Positions 17,781-28,160 of a DNA stretch of 64,000 bases are shown piece after piece. Source of the stretch: an uncultured Fibrobacter sp. (GTDB lineage: Bacteria; Fibrobacterota; Fibrobacteria; Fibrobacterales; Fibrobacteraceae); the NCBI RefSeq assembly GCF_947305105.1, contig NZ_CAMZCS010000002.1, positions 62,001-126,000 on the forward strand. Reading direction: 5' to 3'. The position numbers and the translations under genes are program-made. Positions within the stretch are counted from its first letter, which is position 1, and every line of letters begins with the position of its first letter. The notes below the pieces were generated by a model that had not been told where the DNA came from, did not search any database, and was given only the letters and a program-made list of their open reading frames with translations.

Positions 17781-17799
17781 TCGTATGAATGCGTTTGAT

Positions 17800-18153
17800 T
17801 TATGCCTGTTCGCGGCGCTTCTTCTGAAGTGTGTCGATTTCTGCCTGGACTTCTGCAATTAATTCTTCTGAAAGTCCTTTGCTGCGCAGCGCAGCTACCG
17901 TATCGGCTTTCGCTTTCGCTTGCTCATCGGAGCGTGCGTTGGCAATTAGCTTCTGCGCTTTCGCTTGCGCTTCCGCGAGTTCCTTGCGGAATTCATCTCC
18001 GGCACTCACGAAACCGTATTTTTGTCCGATGCTTACGAATGCCATGTCGAGCTCCTTCAGCACGTCCTTGGTGACGTACTCCTTCAAATATATACTAATC
18101 TTCGCCAGCAGGCAAGTCGCCTTGTCGTGCGCATTTCTTCTGCTTTTTTGCAA
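17800..18153 (-). pseudogene. Duplicated C-terminal fragment of YhgA-like protein (possible stand-alone small protein)
   Basis: The open frame of 117 residues starts at a TTG directly behind a terminator hairpin. Its last ~107 residues (from DKATCLLAKISIYL) are identical to the C-terminus of the protein at 18202-19185; the PD-(D/E)XK domain is missing. It may be a dead fragment. The duplicated part, however, keeps an internal start: ATG at 18045 with AAGGAG six nt upstream, giving an 81-residue product (MAFVSIGQKYGFVSAG..). A C-terminal-only Rpn product is what known intragenic antitoxins look like, so a functional small gene is possible. Confidence 0.6.
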
Positions 18154-18160
18154 TGAAAAA

Positions 18161-18182
18161 ACGGCTCCCCATCGGGAGCCGT
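18161..18182 (-). terminator. Terminator of the YhgA-like gene
   Basis: Perfect 9-bp stem ACGGCTCCC/GGGAGCCGT with a 4-nt loop, followed on the minus strand by TTTTTTC. Lies 20 nt beyond the stop codon. Confidence 0.85.
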
Positions 18183-18201
18183 TCGTATGAATGCGTTTGA
18201 T

Positions 18202-18447
18202 TTATGCCTGTTCGCGGCGCTTCTTCTGAAGTGTGTCGATTTCTGCCTGGACTTCTGCAATTAATTCTTCTGAAAGTCCTTTGCTGCGCAGCGCAGCTAC
18301 CGTATCGGCTTTCGCTTTCGCTTGCTCATCGGAGCGTGCGTTGGCAATTAGCTTCTGCGCTTTCGCTTGCGCTTCCGCGAGTTCCTTGCGGAATTCATCT
18401 CCGGCACTCACGAAACCGTATTTTTGTCCGATGCTTACGAATGCCAT
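18202..18447 (-). CDS. Possible internally initiated small protein from YhgA-like gene
   Basis: AAGGAG (18454-18459), a 6-nt spacer and an in-frame ATG (18445-18447) predict an 81-residue protein, MAFVSIGQKYGF to the C-terminus. It is mostly Ala/Lys/Glu helix and would be a candidate antitoxin to the full-length nuclease. This is inference from the ribosome-binding site. Confidence 0.4.
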   Translation of the reverse strand: MAFVSIGQKYGFVSAGDEFRKELAEAQAKAQKLIANARSDEQAKAKADTVAALRSKGLSEELIAEVQAEIDTLQKKRREQA

Positions 18448-19185
18448 GTCGAGCTCCTTCAGCACGTCCTTGGTGACGTACTCCTTCAAATATATACTAA
18501 TCTTCGCCAGCAGGCAAGTCGCCTTGTCGTACGGCATCCGCTGCAGCGGCTTCCTGAACAGTGGCAGAACTTGGAGCAGTTTCTCCTTGTCGTAGGCGTA
18601 CTTCATCGCTATAATGCCCATTCCTGTGGCAGTGTCCTCGCAGGCGAGGCAGTCGCTGTCGGGAATGTCGATCATGTTCACGAACGAGCAGGCGAACGGG
18701 AGAATCCTCCCGCGGAAACATGAGGGGTACCTGTCCTCGATGCTCCCGAGCGGGTCCCAGTTCTCGCGCCCGTTGTAGAAGATGATGGCCATCGTGGGGA
18801 GCCCGCTGAAAGCCCTGTGCTCGCTGTATATCTTCATCACGGAATTCACGTATCGCGCAATCTGGTCAAGCGTGCCGGAATCGCGCCCGGACTTGTGCTC
18901 TGCGAGAATGCCCACGAGCAGGGGCGCTCCCGAGGCGACTTCTACGCGGAAGGCGAGGTCGGCTTCCCCCGTCTCCGCGACTTCGGAATACGAGTCGGGG
19001 ATGCGTACGAGCGTGTCAAGATTCACTTCTGAGATGAACTCGCCTATGTCCCTGTTCACCTTGCCGGAAAGTTCCAGCAGGTGCCGGAGCCGCCCGACGT
19101 CGGCGAAAAGCCAGCGGAAAAAGGCGTCGTGTGGTTTTGGCTCGGATGTTTCGTCTACTTTTGTCATAGGGTCGATATTTTCCAT
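18202..19185 (-). CDS. YhgA-like (Rpn family) PD-(D/E)XK nuclease
   Basis: 327 residues from the ATG at 19185, which has GGAG seven nt upstream; the frame is open to 19314 but that extension lacks support. PHDAFFRWLFADVGRLRHLLEL at the N-terminus and GEADLAFRV..LVGILAEHKSGRD (Asp ... Glu-x-Lys, the PD-(D/E)XK site) match the Transposase_31/YhgA family of recombination-promoting nucleases. The middle part (FSGLPTMAIIFYNGRENW) is also typical. The C-terminal tail ALRSKGLSEELIAEV resembles that of the unrelated-looking neighbour at 16734. An internal ATG with a good ribosome-binding site lies at 18447, and the 3' end is duplicated next door. Confidence 0.87.
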   Translation of the reverse strand: MENIDPMTKVDETSEPKPHDAFFRWLFADVGRLRHLLELSGKVNRDIGEFISEVNLDTLVRIPDSYSEVAETGEADLAFRVEVASGAPLLVGILAEHKSGRDSGTLDQIARYVNSVMKIYSEHRAFSGLPTMAIIFYNGRENWDPLGSIEDRYPSCFRGRILPFACSFVNMIDIPDSDCLACEDTATGMGIIAMKYAYDKEKLLQVLPLFRKPLQRMPYDKATCLLAKISIYLKEYVTKDVLKELDMAFVSIGQKYGFVSAGDEFRKELAEAQAKAQKLIANARSDEQAKAKADTVAALRSKGLSEELIAEVQAEIDTLQKKRREQA

Positions 19186-19402
19186 TAGGGGTCTCCATAT
19201 AGAATGTTCTTCCCCTATAGACGTTTTTAGCGGAGTTTTTGTCCTAAAAAAATGAAAAAAAATGGAGGAGGCGGACTGTGTGTTTTTCGGAGTCGAATTC
19301 TCCCTACAATACATGTTGTATTATAATGAAAAAGAATTTTTTAGAATTTCTAAAAATCTTTAAATTTTACTTAAAAATTGAATTATTGTATAATAAAATC
19401 TA

Positions 19403-19431
19403 TTGACTTGAACTATAGATTGTTATAAATT
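19403..19431 (+). promoter_or_regulatory. Leaderless-type promoter of TIGR02147 gene 1
   Basis: TTGACT (19403-19408), 17 nt, TAAATT (19426-19431), then only six nt to the ATG at 19438. The start point should fall on or beside the ATG. No Shine-Dalgarno is seen. The promoter at 43168-43196 has the same design. Confidence 0.65.
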
Positions 19432-19437
19432 ATAGGC

Positions 19438-20259
19438 ATGAAACCAATAATTGAATATCAAGACTATCGCAAATACATGAGCGATTTTTACGAGGAACGC
19501 AAACGCTGTTCCGCATTTACTTGGCGCGAGTTTTCCCGGTTGGCCGGATTCTCTTCGCCAAACTACATAAAACTCGTCTGCGAACGGAAAAGCGGCTTGA
19601 GCAGGAATGGTGTCGAAGGTGTCGCCGATGCTATGGGGCTTGTCGGGACGGACCGCGATTATTTCCGTGCGATGGAACGTTTTGGCGATGCGAAGAGCGA
19701 CGAGAAGAAAACGCAAGCATTCCATGAAATGCAAAAAATTGCGAAAGAAAGTCGCTTGCGCGTCGTTGATTCCGAAGCGTTTCGATATTTTGAATCGTGG
19801 GTCAATCCTGTCTTGCGCGAACTCGCCCCGATCATGCCGGGTGCAAAACCGCTGGAACTTGCCCGCAACTGCTATGCCGTGGTGAGCGCAGCCGAAATCC
19901 GACAGTCTCTAGATTTTATGGTCCATGCCGATTTCTTGAAAAAGATTGGCGAAGATACTTACGAACAGACGGAAAAAATTGTGACGGGTTCTTCCGAGGC
20001 GATTCCCCTGGCGTTGCGTTCGATGAACCGCCAGATGTCAAAACTCGCGACCTCGGCGATTGACAATGTACCGCCGGAAAACCGCCATATTGCGGGCGTG
20101 ACGCTTGGCATGTCGGAATCTACGTACCAATGGCTGGTGCAAAAATTGGAAGAGCTTCGGCAGCAGGTGGTTGCTATGGCCGCCAAGGAAAAAGATTACG
20201 AAAAGGTTTATCGCTTGAATTTACAATTGTTCCCGCTGACCAAGGGGAAGGAGGCTTAA
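19438..20259 (+). CDS. TIGR02147 family protein, putative DNA-binding regulator (module 1)
   Basis: 273 residues. It belongs to the TIGR02147 family, a paralogous family abundant in Fibrobacter. The N-terminal ~70 residues (MKPIIEYQDYRKYMSDFYEERKR.., FTWREFSRLAGFSSPNYIKLVCE) look like a helix-turn-helix, and the rest is helical. It is about 45% identical by eye to the protein at 42327. One nucleotide separates its stop from the start of a lipoprotein gene, so the two are co-translated. Regulation of that lipoprotein or response to it is plausible, but the family has no proven function that I can cite. Confidence 0.85.
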   Translation: MKPIIEYQDYRKYMSDFYEERKRCSAFTWREFSRLAGFSSPNYIKLVCERKSGLSRNGVEGVADAMGLVGTDRDYFRAMERFGDAKSDEKKTQAFHEMQKIAKESRLRVVDSEAFRYFESWVNPVLRELAPIMPGAKPLELARNCYAVVSAAEIRQSLDFMVHADFLKKIGEDTYEQTEKIVTGSSEAIPLALRSMNRQMSKLATSAIDNVPPENRHIAGVTLGMSESTYQWLVQKLEELRQQVVAMAAKEKDYEKVYRLNLQLFPLTKGKEA

Positions 20260-20260
20260 C

Positions 20261-21823
20261 ATGAATATCGCATATAAAATGATCGTAGCGGGAATGGCCG
20301 CTTTCTGGGTGTCCTGTTCGAATGATTCAAGTGTCGATCAAGGCGTTGGCGGTGCGACGACTGAACCGAACACCTCGCCCGTTGCGGAATTGAACGAAGA
20401 GCAGAAAGTCCTTTTGGCAAAGTCGTTCTACACGTTATTGGATTCGTCAGGATATGATTCGTTGAAGGCCTTCCCGGATTCTGGACTAGATGAAATTGAT
20501 TACAAATATTTTAGATCGAGGCCGTTTGGTATAACGAACGATCAAGTATTCAGCTATCCGAGCAGGGATGGACGAAAAATATGTGATGTCGTGTCGTTTA
20601 CGAGGGAATCGCAAGTAGAACGGAAGGGCGTTTTACGGGCTATGTCGTACGATGTGTATGACCATACATGTCATGGCGTTTATGGACGCGCTTCATCTGA
20701 ATTGTACCGGGATTCTATTTACTGTGCCACGGATTATACATCAAATCATGTAGATGAAACCATGGTCACGAGCAAAATTGTTGATGTTGATGGCGTTCCC
20801 GTTGTGATGAATACGGTATCTGGGGATTATTGGGGGTATGGCGTCACTTGTACGGAGTTCCTCAATCAGTTCAAGCAGTCCTGTAACGAATCGAGAGGCC
20901 TCTTTAAGCTTTTCGGGGATGCTTGTAGCTGGAACATCTTGCAGATGGCGTGTGCTTCTTTTGTCCCCGAAGGGAAAAGTCCGGACGATGTATTGAATTC
21001 ATATACCGAAGAATATAAGGCACAATGCCATGAAGATTCCTTAAATTACGCCCCTTACGATGATGAAAATTATGTTGCTCCCCATTTGGACAGCTTGGCT
21101 ATTGATAGTTTGAAGTCTTTATACTTTTTGCAGGTGGACTGGAGACAGAACTTAAAGCGGACACTACTTGCGTATAGATGGCAGTTCTCTATGTCCAAAG
21201 CAACGTATGTTGAAAATGTAGCTGCTGATACCATCGGTATCTCTGGAGATGACGTGGTGGAAATGGATGGCTCCGCTTACCATTTTGTGGAGTTCGGTGT
21301 TCCTGAATATATTGATTTTGATATAATGGCGTACAATACCTTGCCTAGTGGACAAATAGCGGATGCGTATCGTAAAGAAGGCGTATATGTTTTGCCGGAT
21401 TCGCTTGTCGCCGAATTCTTCCCGCAGACTGTTGGTGTACCGGCCGGTATGGATTGGCTTAAATGGAAATCGAATGTCTTTTACATCATTGTCATAAAGG
21501 ACGTTGGCGTGAAGGGGCATATATTGACAAATATTACCGTGGATGAAATTCAAGTGACAGATCTCGTGAGGAGTGGACAATCGTGCCCTGAAGATACTTC
21601 GGTGAACTATTCGATGTTCCTGTTGTCGGATTCCCCCGAATGGGGCATTGTCGGTCGGCCAATCGTGAAAACGACTTATGTGAGCGAAAATTGGAATTGT
21701 GACAAGCCAGAAAACCTTGAAAGAATTGACCCTTATGGTGAATGGACTTATGTTGGCAAGGAAGAATTCGATTACGAATTGTATTTGTGGGATTGGCTTG
21801 ATTCAAGATATGGCCGTCTTTAA
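20261..21823 (+). CDS. Lipoprotein paired with TIGR02147 protein (module 1)
   Basis: 520 residues. Signal peptide with lipobox-like WVSC (Cys near residue 19), then SNDSS, as in many Fibrobacter lipoproteins. The mature part is mostly beta with 13 or so scattered cysteines, has no recognised family and no poly-Ser linker. The gene is one nt downstream of the TIGR02147 gene and in the same operon. The module 2 lipoprotein at 39977 occupies the same position but is not obviously homologous, which suggests variable cargo behind a conserved regulator. Confidence 0.8.
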   Translation: MNIAYKMIVAGMAAFWVSCSNDSSVDQGVGGATTEPNTSPVAELNEEQKVLLAKSFYTLLDSSGYDSLKAFPDSGLDEIDYKYFRSRPFGITNDQVFSYPSRDGRKICDVVSFTRESQVERKGVLRAMSYDVYDHTCHGVYGRASSELYRDSIYCATDYTSNHVDETMVTSKIVDVDGVPVVMNTVSGDYWGYGVTCTEFLNQFKQSCNESRGLFKLFGDACSWNILQMACASFVPEGKSPDDVLNSYTEEYKAQCHEDSLNYAPYDDENYVAPHLDSLAIDSLKSLYFLQVDWRQNLKRTLLAYRWQFSMSKATYVENVAADTIGISGDDVVEMDGSAYHFVEFGVPEYIDFDIMAYNTLPSGQIADAYRKEGVYVLPDSLVAEFFPQTVGVPAGMDWLKWKSNVFYIIVIKDVGVKGHILTNITVDEIQVTDLVRSGQSCPEDTSVNYSMFLLSDSPEWGIVGRPIVKTTYVSENWNCDKPENLERIDPYGEWTYVGKEEFDYELYLWDWLDSRYGRL

Positions 21824-21836
21824 AGTCTTGAATTAA

Positions 21837-24062
<2,226 letters not shown>

Positions 24063-24094
24063 CGTTTGTCCCCTTTTGACGGGTTGTACCTTTA

Positions 24095-24133
24095 GGCGGC
24101 CTCTAAAACGTTTTTTAGAGGTCGTCTTTTGTT
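24095..24133 (+). terminator. Intrinsic terminator of icd
   Basis: 14-bp stem GGCGGCCTCTAAAA/TTTTAGAGGTCGTC (two G.U pairs) followed by TTTTGTTTTTTT. Confidence 0.88.
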
Positions 24134-24190
24134 TTTTTATGGCAGCTTTTGAGAATTTGTATATATTTTGAACGAAAAAGGGTGACTAAA

Positions 24191-25588
24191 ATGAAAAAAG
24201 TAATTTCTTTAAGTTTTCTGTTGTTGAATGTGATAACTTTGTTGTGCGCTTGTGATGGGAAGAACAATTCTTCACGTGCGGTCGCTATTGACGAAGATGA
24301 AGAAGCCAAAGCCCAAAGACAGATGGAAGTTTGCGCCAATCGGTATGGCAATAGATTGGATGATGCCCAGTGGAAGGAATCATTTAGTGAATTGAGTCTC
24401 ATGAAAGATGAATTGTTTACTAAAGCCAGTTCTGTGGCGTATGATTACTCGAACTACATGGAAGGTCGTGAAATTTCGTACGATGAAGAATCTGGACGCT
24501 TTCGTGTTTTGGTGATGGATGTCGATAAAGAAAAGAAAGACTCCCTTGAGGCTTATATTGATGGATGCTCGTTCTGGTTTAAAGGTTTTGATTCGTTTAA
24601 AAGTGATACCTTTGAAATCAGTCCTTGCCTTTGCAAAGAAGAAGATGGAAAAACTCTTTATTTGAACAAGAAGAGCGATTCTGATTCAGAAGAATCAAGT
24701 TCGTCGGAGTCCCTCAATTCTGACTCGTCTTCTGCCCGCGGCTCCAGTTCGTCTTCTGTCCGCGGCTCCAGTTCGTCTTCTGTCCGCGGCTCCAGCTCGT
24801 CGTCTGTCCGCGGCTCCAGTTCATCTTCTGCTCGCAGTTCGAGTTCTTCTTTTGACCGCAGTTCCAGTTCTTCTGTATCTCGCAGATCAAGTTCGTCTAT
24901 GGAAGAAATTGTTTCTGAATATTCTTCGGAACGCGAGTCCAGTTCATCAAAAGTTGTTGTAGTATGCCCGGAGAGACCGGCTGATGTATTGCCTGACTCA
25001 AGGGAATATACTGTCGCTTACGAATTCAACGATCCTAACAATATAGGGAAGGATTTCTTTGGCCTGAATGAAGCCCATGCTGGTGAAGGGAATCCTAGAG
25101 GTGATTGCGACAACATTGTTTTGGATGGTCACTCTGGCTTGATAATTCCTTTGAGCGAGACGTTCACGACGAACGCATTTTTCATTGAAACCCGGATTTA
25201 TCCAGAAGCATTTGATGATATGCAGAATATAATTGTGTCGGAACCTCCTGGAAGCGGCTATAGTGGGTGGCAATTGCGCTTGGATAATGGAAAATTAAGA
25301 TTCCATCTTCGTGATTTTGGAAAGGATAATAGCCATTGGACCATATTTGATGCCGGAACGGTTCCCCTAAATGAATGGACGACTATTTTGGTCGTAAGAT
25401 CCTTGTCAGGAACGGTGGAAATCTGGGTTAACGATGAGATTGCTTTCACAGGAGAATATTCTGGAAATGCTGTTAATGTCACTTATGATCTTGGAATCGG
25501 TTACGATGCTGTGGTTCAAGGCGGACATGACGATCGATTCTTTATAGGAAAAATAGATTATCTCCGTTTTGGAAAAGTTTCAGAATAA
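24191..25588 (+). CDS. Lipoprotein with Ser-rich repeat linker and LamG-like domain
   Basis: 465 residues from ATG 24191; earlier in-frame starts would break the signal peptide. Lipobox LLCAC puts the lipid Cys near residue 19-21. A variable region (about 25-150) is followed by a Ser/Arg linker built from RGSSSSSV-type units (~175-255). A C-terminal concanavalin/LamG-like jelly roll (~280-465, including FFIETRIYPEAFDDMQNIIV, GWQLRLDNGKLRFHLRD and DYLRFG) ends the protein. The LamG part is about 70% identical to the next gene's product. Such domains often bind glycans. TATATT lies at 24162-24167, 23 nt before the start. Confidence 0.85.
   Translation: MKKVISLSFLLLNVITLLCACDGKNNSSRAVAIDEDEEAKAQRQMEVCANRYGNRLDDAQWKESFSELSLMKDELFTKASSVAYDYSNYMEGREISYDEESGRFRVLVMDVDKEKKDSLEAYIDGCSFWFKGFDSFKSDTFEISPCLCKEEDGKTLYLNKKSDSDSEESSSSESLNSDSSSARGSSSSSVRGSSSSSVRGSSSSSVRGSSSSSARSSSSSFDRSSSSSVSRRSSSSMEEIVSEYSSERESSSSKVVVVCPERPADVLPDSREYTVAYEFNDPNNIGKDFFGLNEAHAGEGNPRGDCDNIVLDGHSGLIIPLSETFTTNAFFIETRIYPEAFDDMQNIIVSEPPGSGYSGWQLRLDNGKLRFHLRDFGKDNSHWTIFDAGTVPLNEWTTILVVRSLSGTVEIWVNDEIAFTGEYSGNAVNVTYDLGIGYDAVVQGGHDDRFFIGKIDYLRFGKVSE
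24728..24848 (+). repeat. 24-bp coding minisatellite (RGSSSSSV units)
   Basis: Four near-identical 24-bp units (CGCGGCTCCAGTTCGTCTTC core) plus degenerate flanks, all in frame, encoding the Ser-rich linker. Such arrays can change length by slippage. Confidence 0.85.
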
Positions 25589-25603
25589 AAAAGGGTAACC
25601 GAA

Positions 25604-26350
25604 ATGAAAGGATTGGGTCTTTGGAGTTCCCTGTTATTGGGGTCGATGACTTTATTGTGTGCTTGCGGCGCAAGAGATCATTCTGCACAAGTGATTGTGA
25701 TTGGAAATGACCCGGACACGGAAATTAAGACTCCGGAAGAATTTAGGGATATAGACTCTAGCTCTCGCACCTATGCGGTCGCTTATGAATTCAACGATCC
25801 TCAAAACTTGGGGAAAGACTACGTTGGGTTGAACAATGCCAAAATTGGTGAAGGAACCCCTGAGGGCGATGGAGAAAATCTTCTCTTGGATGGGCGTTCT
25901 GGCTTGAAAATCCCGTTGAGTGGAACATTCAAGACAAATGCGTTCTTCATTGAGACTCGAATTTATCCAGAAGCATTTGATGATATGCAGAATATAATTG
26001 TGTCGGAGCCCCCAGGAAGTTTCTATAGTGGGTGGCAATTGCGTTTGGATGATGGTGAATTAAGATTCCATCTTCGTGATTATGGAAAGGATAATAGCCA
26101 TTGGACCATATTTGATGCCGGAACGGTTCCCCTTAGAACATGGAGCTACATCTTTGTTGAAAGATCCTCTTCGGGCAGGGTCATAATTTGGGTTGACGAA
26201 AAGATTGCATTCTCGGGGTACTATCCTGGCAATGTTATTAATGAAGATTATGACCTCGGAATCGGTTATGATGCAATGCAACAAAGCGAACATACCAATC
26301 GATTCTTTGTAGGAAAAATAGATTATCTCCGTTTTGGCCGAGCTGACTAA
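25604..26350 (+). CDS. LamG-like lipoprotein, paralogue of preceding gene
   Basis: 248 residues. Lipobox LLCAC, then a short spacer and directly the LamG-like domain (AVAYEFNDPQNLGKDYVGLN to DYLRFGRAD). It lacks the N-terminal variable region and the Ser linker of its neighbour. Long identical nucleotide stretches with the upstream copy (for example around 25965-26010 versus 25195-25240) point to tandem duplication followed by change or partial gene conversion. The gap is 15 nt with an AAGGGT-type ribosome-binding site, so it is co-transcribed. Confidence 0.85.
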   Translation: MKGLGLWSSLLLGSMTLLCACGARDHSAQVIVIGNDPDTEIKTPEEFRDIDSSSRTYAVAYEFNDPQNLGKDYVGLNNAKIGEGTPEGDGENLLLDGRSGLKIPLSGTFKTNAFFIETRIYPEAFDDMQNIIVSEPPGSFYSGWQLRLDDGELRFHLRDYGKDNSHWTIFDAGTVPLRTWSYIFVERSSSGRVIIWVDEKIAFSGYYPGNVINEDYDLGIGYDAMQQSEHTNRFFVGKIDYLRFGRAD

Positions 26351-26378
26351 TAACGGAGCCTTTTCCTAGAACTTCTAT

Positions 26379-28160
26379 TTACCCTCTGCTGCCGTCAATA
26401 ATCCAGCGACAGAGTTCCTCGATGCTTTCGTAGTCGGGGAGGGTGCGCGTGAAGTTTTGCGACTTGCTGCGTTCAATGAAGTTGTTCCAGACGTTTTCGT
26501 TCTTGCCGTCGAGACCCAGGTGCTCTTCGATGGCGCCCTTGGTCCACACCCAGATTCCCTGGCTGCGCAACTTGGCGTGAATGCTCCGGATGGGGCGTTC
26601 GGCTTCGGGCATGGCGGCCATCATCGCGTAGGCTTTGGCGGCGGTGATGTTGCTGTGCTTGTTGACGGGGAGCCCGTTCACTAGGCGCAAATGGTTGTGG
26701 AATGCGAGTTCGCGGAACAGGTTGCGGCACATTTTGATGTCGGGGTCGTTCGCTTCGAGGAACCCGTCACGTGTGGCCGTTGTAAAGGCGTAGTCCAGGT
26801 CGACAATAGAGCGCGCCGGCATGTCCATGGCTTCGAGGACTTGCATGCTTTTGCGTGTGTTGCTCACGCCGCCTTGGCGTACGAGGGCGCACTTGATGAG
26901 TGCGAAAGATTGCCCGGTAATGCGTTCAAACAGGGCGGGCAGCACGCGCCATTCGGTCTTGCCCTCGGTCAGCAGCACATAGTCGGCGAAAAGGAGCTCG
27001 TTGCTGTTCGACAAGCTGAACAGCATTTGCAACTGGCTGGGTGCATCTTGAATGACTTGCCGCACGGCGTCTTCCATTCGTTTGCGCATGAAGGTGCCAC
27101 GGTCTTTGTTCTTACGGATGAGGAGCGAAGTGCTTACGTCTTCGCTGGTGACCATCTGTGCGGAATGGGTGGCGAATACCACCTGGTATCCTTCGTTGGA
27201 AAGGTTCTTGAGGGCAACGCGCACGAGTTCCACGGCCTGCGGGTGCAGGTACAGTTCGGGCGAATCGATGAGCAGCATGGTGCGGCTCAGGTAGTGGTTG
27301 TTGTGGTGCTTCTTGATTTCGGCGAGGTAGCGGATGAGCGCCATCTGGATAGCTCGTTGCGATCCTGCCCCCATCCTGGAAATGTCGCGCTGGAATCCGT
27401 CGTCTTCGTCGATGACCTTGATGGTGGCTGTCTTGAGGAATGTCTCGAGTGTCGGTATCGGGATGTCGAGTTCGACATGGACGCTCGGGAAGAGCGGCCT
27501 CAGTGCCGTATTGACATCCCTGTCGAATGCCTTGATTTCTTCAGCACGTTCGTCGCTGCCTGGCGAAAGGATTTCGCTGAACTGTGCGAGGACGTCGTTG
27601 AGTTCTCCACCGAACCGGCGTTCCAGCGGTTTGAAAATTTCGTGCAGGAGCTTGGTGAATGCGCGGTTGCCTTCGAAATCCCAGATGGCGATGGATTCGG
27701 GGAACATGCGGTTGAATGCGCAAATGAATTTGTCGTTGACGCGGACCCATTCCTTGTTGTTCTTGCCGCTGCCGCGCTTGTTCGAGGGCACGTATGCCCA
27801 GAGTTCTATGTTCTCGGGGATTTCGCCGGGAATGCGTTGCACCTTCTTGATGCGCATGGCGTACCCGCTGATGAAGGGCCTCACTTCTTGCGCCTTTTCT
27901 TCGCCTAGGCGGTTCAAGATTTGATCGGTAATACCGTCGAAGTATCCTTCCACTTCTACGGCGCGGTTCGGGTCGTCAAAGTAAGAAATGTCCAAAGAAA
28001 AGTTGGCCAGCAGCCATCGGATACCCATGAGGATGTTCGTCTTGCCGGCGTTGTTGTAGCCGATAAGTGCCGTAAAACTGCTAAGAGGGAATGTCTCGTT
28101 TTGTATGGAACGAAGGTTCGAGATGGTGATATGCGATAGTCTGAGTGCTGGCGGTTGCAT
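26379..28160 (-). CDS. OLD-family ATPase with TOPRIM nuclease domain
   Basis: 593 residues from ATG 28160. N-terminal ABC-type ATPase with Walker A GYNNAGKTN, signature-like RMGAGSQRAIQMALIRYL and Walker B LLIDSPELYLHPQA. A C-terminal TOPRIM domain with LLTEGKTEWRVLPALFE and DLDYAF follows. OLD nucleases act in phage exclusion and DNA metabolism. No UvrD-like GajB partner or reverse transcriptase lies beside it, so this looks like a stand-alone class 1 OLD protein rather than Gabija or a retron effector. Flanked by unrelated single genes. Codon use is GC-rich like the core genome, which argues against very recent transfer. Confidence 0.88.
   Translation of the reverse strand: MQPPALRLSHITISNLRSIQNETFPLSSFTALIGYNNAGKTNILMGIRWLLANFSLDISYFDDPNRAVEVEGYFDGITDQILNRLGEEKAQEVRPFISGYAMRIKKVQRIPGEIPENIELWAYVPSNKRGSGKNNKEWVRVNDKFICAFNRMFPESIAIWDFEGNRAFTKLLHEIFKPLERRFGGELNDVLAQFSEILSPGSDERAEEIKAFDRDVNTALRPLFPSVHVELDIPIPTLETFLKTATIKVIDEDDGFQRDISRMGAGSQRAIQMALIRYLAEIKKHHNNHYLSRTMLLIDSPELYLHPQAVELVRVALKNLSNEGYQVVFATHSAQMVTSEDVSTSLLIRKNKDRGTFMRKRMEDAVRQVIQDAPSQLQMLFSLSNSNELLFADYVLLTEGKTEWRVLPALFERITGQSFALIKCALVRQGGVSNTRKSMQVLEAMDMPARSIVDLDYAFTTATRDGFLEANDPDIKMCRNLFRELAFHNHLRLVNGLPVNKHSNITAAKAYAMMAAMPEAERPIRSIHAKLRSQGIWVWTKGAIEEHLGLDGKNENVWNNFIERSKSQNFTRTLPDYESIEELCRWIIDGSRG

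Larger units (their letters stand above)
17757..18532 (-). repeat. 402-bp tandem duplication of the 3' end of an Rpn/YhgA gene with its terminator
   Basis: The segment ~17759-18129 is repeated, by eye without a difference apart from the hairpin edge, at ~18161-18531 (offset 402). Each unit holds a terminator hairpin plus the last ~107 codons of the YhgA-like gene. The left-hand unit diverges abruptly after CGCCTTGTCGT, where the full-length gene continues. Confidence 0.9.

Noticed and set aside
18782-19255. 157-codon plus-strand frame opposite the YhgA-like gene
   Set aside because: Antisense to the PD-(D/E)XK domain; no motif of its own.
24728-24848. Regular 24-bp repeats considered as a CRISPR array
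   Set aside because: Units are directly contiguous without spacers and encode an in-frame Ser-rich linker.
26691-27908. 405-codon plus-strand open frame opposite the OLD ATPase
   Set aside because: The OLD protein on the other strand has complete Walker and TOPRIM motifs; the antisense translation has none.
26379-28160. Considered as Gabija GajA or a retron-type effector
   Set aside because: No GajB-like helicase, reverse transcriptase or retron RNA is adjacent.
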